The translations under genes and the position numbers were made by a program. 64,000 bases of DNA. Origin: Morchella semilibera (taxonomy: Eukaryota > Ascomycota > Pezizomycetes > Pezizales > Morchellaceae). The notes beneath the pieces are model-generated. The model saw only the letters and a list, made by a program, of their open reading frames with translations. It was not told where the DNA came from and did not search any database. The stretch's first letter is position 1. Each line of letters opens with the position of its first letter. Location of the stretch: the NCBI GenBank assembly GCA_009192285.1, contig CM018603.1, positions 3,278,588 through 3,342,587 on the forward strand, in the 5' to 3' direction. Below, in pieces: positions 56,923-64,000 of the stretch.

Positions 56923-58900
56923 CTAGAACTCATCCTCACCGCTACCTGAGATGATAACATTGTTCACTTTTAGGACCATCCTGCAAAGCTGGGTGGCTAG
57001 CAGGAGTTGTTGACGCTTCCCAATCAAGGGATCGATGACAAAGTGTTCCTTCATATCATTGCTTCCACTTTGCATACAATCCACTCCCAATTTTGAGTTG
57101 TTTTCGCGAACCTGGCGAGACTTGACGTAGGCCAAAGTTTCAATAGGCGACAGACCAGAATTTTCGGCGAGAGCCATAGGAATGGCATCAAGAGCTTGGG
57201 CAAAGGCGCGGATAGCATATTGCTCCAACCCGGGAGTCTAGAGCCAGATGGTTTAGTAGTGCGTCTATATGGAGGGAAAGGGCGTTCTTGTACCTTATCG
57301 GCCTCTTCAGCGACTGCCAGCGAACAAGAGATTTCGGCAGCACCTCCGCCATAAACAACACGATTGTCGCGAACCAAATTTCGGACGACACAAAGAGCAT
57401 CGTGTAGAGCACGCTTAGCCTCATCGATGATCTAAGAGTAGCCTATTAGCGTTGCACCTACATACGGAAGAAACTGTATCCTGCTCTCACCATTTTGTTA
57501 CTTCCTCGAACAAAGACCGTAACGGCCCGTGTATTAGCACAGTCCTCAATGACTAACATCCGATCCCTGGTAGTTCCAAATGACAATTCTCTAACCAACC
57601 CGGCATTTCCAAGCTTCTCTGCCGTCAGGTCCTCGAATCGTGGGACAATCCGGGCGTTTGTCGCAATGGCGATCAACTCAATCTCTGGTCCACCAACCCA
57701 TCGAACAGCGGGTAACTTATTCTGAAGCAACAAATGATTGGCCTCATCATCAAACCCCCACTGGCAAATAACCAAGTTCGCACCGGTATCCTTGATCTGC
57801 TTGATCATTTCCTCAAATTTGTTCTTTTCGTAGGCCTGAAGACGCTTAAACTCGTCGACGGAGGTGATATCGAGCTTATGCTTAGTCTTGGGCTTTGGAG
57901 GCTCAAACGCGCAGGTCAGGATAGCAAGTTTTGCGTCATGAATAACCCTAGGCATCTGAGGATGTGACATGTCCTTGTCGATAATAACACCCTTTACCAG
58001 CATTGAATCTTCAAGAGAACCACCAACTTTACCATCAACCTTGATTAATTCAAAGTCAACATCCTTACGCTCCAAGTCTGCAACGGAAAGAACTGCATCA
58101 ACAGCAATCTTAGTAAACTGGTCATGAGCCTTAGAAACGATCTTAGATCCAAGAGATGTCTTTGCAGCCCTCAGCAAATTGTCCATATTGTTCTTCGAGA
58201 ACTCCACCACATCCGAAATCTTATCAAGGTGAGCCACGGCAACGTCACAAGCCTGGTCAAAACCGTCTGCGATCCTTATGGGATGGATGCCTTTATCGAT
58301 TAGGTCACTCGCAGCCTCCAAAAGAGCTCCGGCAAGGACAACGACACCAGTTGTACCATCTCCTATTTCGTCGTCCTGGGATTTTGACAGCTCAACAAGA
58401 AGCTTGGCTACATGGTTCTCAATCTCCATCTACAAATAGGATTCCGCATCAGTACCTTTGGAAAATAATCATCATAGTGATAGGGGATAGATACCTGTCC
58501 TAAGATTGTCGCGCCGTCGTTCGTGACCGTGATGTCGCCATCGGGGGATATTAAAATCTTATCGAGTCCTCTTGGTCCCTAAAGATCCAGGCATTTCATA
58601 TCAGCCATCACCCTCCTTTACTCAATTTCATCTAGAAGCATACCAAAGAAGACTTGACGATGTTTGCTACGGTTTTTGCGGCCAAGATATGAGACTTGAC
58701 AGCTTCTGTTCCGTGTTGTCGTTTCTTCTTCCCCTGGCTATCACAAAGAAGATTTATTAACCCTAAATCCCTAACTCACGCATCTTTCTTTCATAAGGAA
58801 AGCTGTCTGACACTCACTCTCGAACAATGATGAACGGTCGTCCATTCTCGTCCCGTACCATTTGAGCATTGCTCATGTCGATTTGCATCTGTCCGGCCAT
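56923..58900 (-). CDS. cct5: T-complex chaperonin subunit epsilon (CCT5)
   Basis: CCT5 is one of eight subunits of the cytosolic TRiC/CCT chaperonin that folds actin, tubulin and WD proteins. Six exons: 58900-58818, 58737-58644, 58578-58495, 58429-57491, 57431-57294 and 57237-56923. The introns are 56-80 bp. The spliced N-terminus reads [20 protein letters not shown], then [20 protein letters not shown]. Nucleotide-binding signatures are [27 protein letters not shown] and GDGTT (residues 110-114). The apical domain has the epsilon-specific [20 protein letters not shown] and [17 protein letters not shown]; further on are [20 protein letters not shown] and [13 protein letters not shown]. The total is 550 residues, normal for the subunit, and it looks fully intact. 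Codon use is less GC-rich than in prp2 or cul4. Confidence 0.97.
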
Positions 58901-59484
58901 GGCTAAGGTGGATGTCAAGGTGAGGGGCAGCTAGGTTGGCGAGATAGTCGGTTCTTAATAATTTGCCGACGCAAAATTCGTCGGATTTGTTCAGAGTGGA
59001 GAGATGGTAGAGGGGATGGATGCGGCTCGAAGAGAGTTGATGCTCCCCGTTGCTGGCGTCACTAACACCAAAAAATATTGAGGTGGGGTGCGGCCTGCAG
59101 GTTGTGGCTTTAGCGGGGCTGTGGCGGTGCAGATGGATACATGTAGACTCACTTATGGGTGTATGCCGAATGTATGCCGAAAATGGGGGATAACGAATTA
59201 CACTCAAACCCGACGTTGCAAGCAAATAGATATACATATTTCATCGATTGACTTTTATTCCAAATATTATACTCGCCAAGCAAACAAAGCATAAAAGTTA
59301 AACACAATGACTACCACCTCAAAGCACCACAGATCACGAAAATGTTTCCACCCCAAAACAGAGGCCCCCTCCAATCCTGATTATACGCCTCAAGTCCCAA
59401 TAAACATCTCGACAACAAATAGGAACGCAAGTAAAAGGCTATTCTTTATATTTATGTCGATTGTCTAAGATACTTACGCAACTT
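58901..59484. promoter_or_regulatory. cct5 upstream region and sec24 3' flank
   Basis: A 0.58 kb gap between two minus-strand genes. The left part should hold the cct5 promoter. A small tandem repeat TGTATGCCGAA occurs near 59160-59180. Nothing else is recognised. Confidence 0.5.
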
Positions 59485-62435
59485 CTACGTATTATTGACC
59501 TATCTCATCGCATTAGCAATTAACATGAGAAGGTCAAAAAACTAAGATGAATGAATATATCGTACCTTTTCTCTCATTTGTGCCAAGAATTGTCCTAATC
59601 CAACACTTTGGTCTGCTCTATCCTCAATCAACATTGTCTGTGCCCATAATCTAAGGGCAGGTTCCCCGTCGCCACGAACAACGTAGAGATGTGGAACTGT
59701 AATTGACCCAACATGCTTCGATTTACTATGATCCCTGCTCTTTGAAATAACGTTTCTAACACGCTCATTGAATTCGGATCCAGGCCCCTCCAATATTGGG
59801 AGGGAGGTCTTGCCAACTTTGACATGTTCGACAGATGGGAGGCCAAATACGTCCTGAATCAGCTGAGGCACGGCCTGCGGGCCGATCCACAAGAACTGAA
59901 CTTGAGAGTCATCAATCAAATAGCAACCATAAGGGGCCAGGCGTTCTGAAGAGAGATTCATCCCTGGGGGAAGGACAATTTCGCCACTTGTTGGATCCGG
60001 GAGACCACAATTATCTGGCATGTCGTGGAGAGAGTAAAATCTAGGGTGTATATACTGCATCAAGAGTGGGGCGGGCAGGGTTGAAAGGAGGCAAAGAGCA
60101 GCTGAACGGAGATCTGAGGGGATCTGAGCAGATTTTCGAAGCCCGACCTAATTGCAAAGTCAAAAAAAACCACTTGAAAGGAACATTAGATACCTACATG
60201 TTTCATCAGCCCTAGAAATAGGACTACAAGTCCCCGTAAATTTGCAGGAAACGACAGTGGCGTTGCAGCACCAACATGACTGGAGGTGAGTTCCTTCTTG
60301 AAAGTGATCAAGAGCTCTGTTAACTTTGCCTGAAGGGCATCTCTAGCTTGCTCCAGCCCACCGCTTAATGCCTTCTCTACGGCTTTGTGACTGAAATAAG
60401 TTGTTACTGCTACTTGGTCTGCCGAAGCATAGACATCCGCTAGATTCTGCGTAGTAGGTAGAGCCAACGTCATGACCCGGATTCTTCGCTCCCCATTGCA
60501 GGTAGTATGAAGTACGGCAGTCTGCATGCAGACAAACTGCTTACCAAGGGTCTCATCAATGGCAACTTCAACTACATACCCTTGATCACGGGGGAAAGCA
60601 GGAAACGCGCAAAGATCAGAGGAGCGGTTGAAAAAGTTTCCGTAAAATGTTTGCATCCGTAATCCGGTGGTCGCCCGTACCCTCATGACAGCCTCGAGAG
60701 CAATCTCTGCCGACAAGTGATCTGAAAATTCCCTAGCAAACTTAATAGCATCTTCACTTCTAGATGCGTTCCATCCTGGGTAAAACCAGGTCTGTCCACC
60801 AGTATATCTTGGCAGGTTGCTCAGAGAAGCAACATCTTGATAGCTGTTCGAAAAGAGGAACATATCGACAGAAACTTGGTTCTTGGAGCACTCTACAGCA
60901 AACGACTTGTAGAAGCTATTGCCGGTTTGCAATAGCTGACTCTCTTTGCTTGTCCCAAGAAGCTTCTTGTCCTCTCTACTCTCAAGTTTTCCGGCTCCCA
61001 AATTAGGCAAAGATGCTGTCAAGACGACAATTTTACCACCAATGGCTGAAATTAACTTGTGACCGGCTTGTAACGCACTTCCCATTGCGCTCGACCCATT
61101 CTGGGTATTCACGAACATATCTTGTAGCTTCCCCAACAAACTCTCGATGCCCTCTCTACAATCTGCCAAGGGCACAAGTAGATCGCCAGGGATTGGCAAA
61201 AACGGTTCTTCCAAATCCGATACAACAAGCATGCTTGGCTCCGAGCTATCTCTAGGAACTGAAAAGTAATGCAATGAGCTATCCACGGCAATGAAACCTA
61301 GACGTGTCCGCTTATCTGCGTTTGGAATTCTGTCAAGGCTCTCGAGGATAGTTCTGGCAGCAGTTGCCAAAAGACCACACTGTACTGCGCCGTAGCTAAC
61401 GTCGAGGAGGAAAAGATAGACTAAGGGCTGGGGTGGTCGAACCATGTATTCCTGAGGGGCAATAAATTCTACAACACTGTAGTTGAGCTCCGGACGTTGC
61501 CACCGGTCTAGATTCTTTTGTGCAGCCTGATCCCAATCGAAAGCTTGGGGAACATCGTTGGTAAGATTACACATATTGCATCGCCAACGGTGCCCGTGAT
61601 CAAGGAAAGTTGCATATGGGTTGATGTAAGATCTACAACGACGGCAACGAGAGATAACAGTGTCAGATACTAGAGGGATCGGATCCTCAGCGTCGTGGAG
61701 TGAGGTATAGGGTTGAATAATCAGTGCAAATGGGAGTTTCGATTTCTTAAGCAAGCCGTGTGTCGTAGGGACGGCGTTCAAAGTAGAGCGCATGTATTGC
61801 GGGGGGCAATTGGCATGAGTGGAAGGTGTCAATGACGCCTATATTGTAAATTAGCTGTGGAAAGGTATGGTGGATAAGGAGCTATTCCATACATTGGGAG
61901 GCAGAACAATCTCTGGAGGAGGAAACTCCAATTCAGCGACATTAAATGGTTGTTGCATCAAATCAACTGTATAAAGATGATTGAGCGCCGCAGGTTTCTG
62001 AATACCACCTTGTTGTCCCAAACCCATCTGTCCAAATTGCTGTGTTACTCCTCCCATTCCCGGAGCTCCCCCAGGCGGCTCGTACCCACCAGCTGAAATA
62101 TTTCCTGCACCAACACCAGAATTACCTTGAGGCATACCATAACCTGGTTGTGCTCCCATAGAAGGCGTGGGGCCTCCCATTGGGGAAAACAGCTGCGGTG
62201 TTTGATCATGCGCTGGATACCCCCCCATGCCAGCTCCCATGGCCCCGCCTTGAGAGCTGGGAGTGCCTGCAGCATTGGCTCCAGCACCAAATTCATACTG
62301 TTCTTCAGCATAACCACGCCTTCTACCACGGCCACCATGGCCACTTATTGTACCAGGGGGTGGTGGGGGAATAGAACCCTGAGGTGGGGTGGGAACTCCA
62401 GGTGGGGGGAGTTGATATCCTTGGGGCTGTCCGTA

Positions 62436-62469
<34 letters not shown>

Positions 62470-62585
62470 GCATATGGGTCTGGTGTCTGACCGTATTGCT
62501 GAGGAAGAGGTGGTTGAGACTGGTATTGTTGGTTTGGGTCTCCGTAGTAAGGACCGGGGCCTTGGTTCGGGGGAGGTGATGCCAT
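59485..62585 (-). CDS. sec24: COPII coat protein Sec24
   Basis: Sec24 selects cargo in the COPII coat at ER exit sites, in complex with Sec23. Exon 1 (62585-61893) encodes a Pro/Gln/Gly-rich disordered region with a poly-Gln run of about 11. Exon 2 (61838-60198) follows after a 54-bp intron in phase 0 (LPPN then [20 protein letters not shown]). It contains the zinc finger C296-x2-C299...C318-x2-C321 ([27 protein letters not shown]) and the trunk domain ([40 protein letters not shown]). Exon 3 (60147-59566) continues [20 protein letters not shown] and the gelsolin-like domain ([20 protein letters not shown]). A short last exon (59499-59485) probably adds VNNT after FLAQMREK; another acceptor nearby would give a different tail. 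The total is about 976 residues. All Sec24 landmarks are present. Confidence 0.95.
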
Positions 62586-63527
62586 ATCTGCTTGATTAAT
62601 TCAACCCGCAGAGACAAAATAATTAAAATGGAGTGCTATCGAGGGGGGAGGTGGGTGAATCGTGAGGTGGGGTTACAATGATGATACAAACAACTCCAGA
62701 GGACACCTGTAGAGTTCCAAGGTACCCAATAGGATTACTTGAAAAGGGTGATGTGTGAAGAAGCCAGATGGTTTGTGGCGTGGCTGGTGGGTGGGACTTG
62801 GAAGGGAATGATATGTGGAATAGTCACTTAGCCACTGCCAAGGTAGCTCGTGGCTCACTTCTAGCCACGTATTAGCTTGTCAAGAGAGCAAACATGTCAA
62901 ACATGTCAATCACTTAGCGTACAATTTTACATGTATCTTAGTACATGTAGCTTTACTGCTCGGGTTTATTTCCAACGCCCGTTTGCAAGGTACATTTACT
63001 AGGGGTGGGCCAACTCACGACTGCGAGTTGCGTTATAATATCTAATTGTAGGATTGACCCCCCTCTCTCAACCCGGAACACCGGTGAACTGTACGGAGCA
63101 GTAAATGGGTTGTCCATTCCTCCGGATCCCCCATCAATTACCTACAAGTAGATACAATAGTATCCAGCACTTACATGTATCCAGCTGCTATCCCTTAGTC
63201 TGTCAGTAAAATGCTGACCCCCCCAAGAAAAAGAAAGTTTTGTGTGGACTAACAGATCCCTTATCAAATAATAGATCTTCCATACAAATTTAATCCCTCT
63301 ATTATAGGGGGTAATACTACATGTAGTCAAAGGACTTCGGTTGCTACAGCCATTACCTACCCCCGTCCTATTGATAAAAATTTGGCCCTATCCAGTAAAC
63401 ACTTAAACCTAGCTCCTTTGGTAGGTTTCTTAGTTAAATTATCTCTAGTTGGATTATTGTATCATTTTAATTAGTTGTGTTCGACGCCCGAGTCCTGCCA
63501 AGCGCACGCAAATCGATATAATCTAGA

Positions 63528-63570
63528 GTACATGTAGTATATATAAAAGCACATGTAAGTACATGTATGT
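63528..63570. repeat. ACATGTA palindrome cluster
   Basis: Three ACATGTA palindromes in about 40 bp with AAGT spacing. A related cluster with GTACATGTATGTAC follows at 63841-63880. Confidence 0.8.
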
Positions 63571-63820
63571 ATATACCCCGGGGGTCCTTAAAGTGGTTCG
63601 ACAAGCTCGATACACTGGTGTTGTGGCCACCATCAAAGCTAGACCTAGTTAACTTTTCCCGTTTTTGCTTCCAGCTACTATTTATGTAGCCCTGTCTGAT
63701 TCAATTCGATCTACATACATGGATCACACGTATCTCCAACTTTGGCGAAATTGTGGTTCTTTATCGTTGCATCACTTTGAGGACCCCCGAGGTAGGTACA
63801 TGTATGCACACTTGCCTTCT

Positions 63821-63837
63821 TCACAAGCCCTCACTCG
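63821..63837 (-). repeat. 17-bp dispersed element, copy 18 (variant)
   Basis: Minus strand reads CGAGTGAGGGCTTGTGA, with G at position 8, immediately beside a TACATGTA cluster. Confidence 0.6.
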
Positions 63838-64000
63838 ATAATACATGTAGGTACATGTATGTACTTGTATGTACGTGTAGTCAACTCCAATTCCTTCCAA
63901 TTCCTTCCAGCGCCCTCTCATTAGTTACACTGGAAATGGAGGTCGTTATAGGGCTAGGGTTGTTTGATGCCGGGTAGGTATTGCTCGCTGTCACAAGTAA

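Larger units (their letters stand above)
62586..64000. other. Intergenic, sec24 upstream
   Basis: It contains the presumed sec24 promoter at its left end. Otherwise there are many TACATGTA palindromes (62930, 62943, 63173, 63321, 63531, 63555, 63798, 63843 and others) and one 17-bp element (63821-63837). No gene is seen. Confidence 0.6.

Noticed and set aside
411-63837. The 17-bp element as an Abf1 site
   Set aside because: Abf1 sites have RTCRY and ACG half-sites with shorter spacing. The conserved CGAGTGA half-site and the seven-base gap do not fit.

Overview
This window looks like nuclear DNA from a filamentous ascomycete (Pezizomycotina). The genes have short introns (49-116 bp) with GT(A/G)(A/T)G-type donors, CTAAC/CTGAC-like branch sites and AG acceptors. 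The proteins are eukaryotic housekeeping types with fungal-style extensions, and the gaps between genes are long (up to 6.4 kb). I suspect an early-diverging lineage such as Pezizomycetes, but the sequence does not settle this. There are no phage, plasmid, CRISPR or operon features.

Layout, left to right: shg1 (COMPASS subunit, minus) and a mitochondrial-type PPR protein (plus) diverge from a 0.6 kb gap. Then come ipi1 (60S ribosome maturation, minus), an F-box protein (minus) and a large disordered fungal protein (minus). After a 5.7 kb gap, a Dma1-type FHA-RING ubiquitin ligase (minus) and lcb2 (serine palmitoyltransferase, plus) diverge from a 3.3 kb gap. Next are a degenerate Nsp1/Nup62-like protein (minus), prp2 (spliceosomal DEAH helicase, minus), cul4 (cullin, plus), a four-exon gene of unknown function (minus), an arrestin-related trafficking adaptor with PPxY and LPxY motifs (minus), dpb11/rad4 (BRCT replication and checkpoint scaffold, minus), cct5 (chaperonin subunit, minus) and sec24 (COPII coat, minus). 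The genes do not form one pathway. Four concern ubiquitylation (Dma1, Cul4, F-box, arrestin adaptor), and the rest are general cell machinery.

Three GC-rich genes (shg1, PPR, Nup62-like) each need exactly one added or removed base in a C-run to give a sensible protein. That points to homopolymer errors in the assembly more than to three dead genes. Exon joins were worked out by eye from splice signals and protein continuity.

The strongest unexplained signal is a 17-bp bipartite element, CGAGTGA-N5-YRTGM, present 18 times, in both orientations, always with the same spacing and only between genes. Other noncoding signals are a perfect 48-bp inverted repeat at 42 kb, two abutting TA-flanked MITE-like elements at 55 kb, an imperfect inverted repeat at 39.6 kb, a tRNA-like sequence at 39.3 kb, an 8-copy 14-bp tandem repeat upstream of prp2, and a large excess of the palindrome TACATGTA in intergenic DNA.
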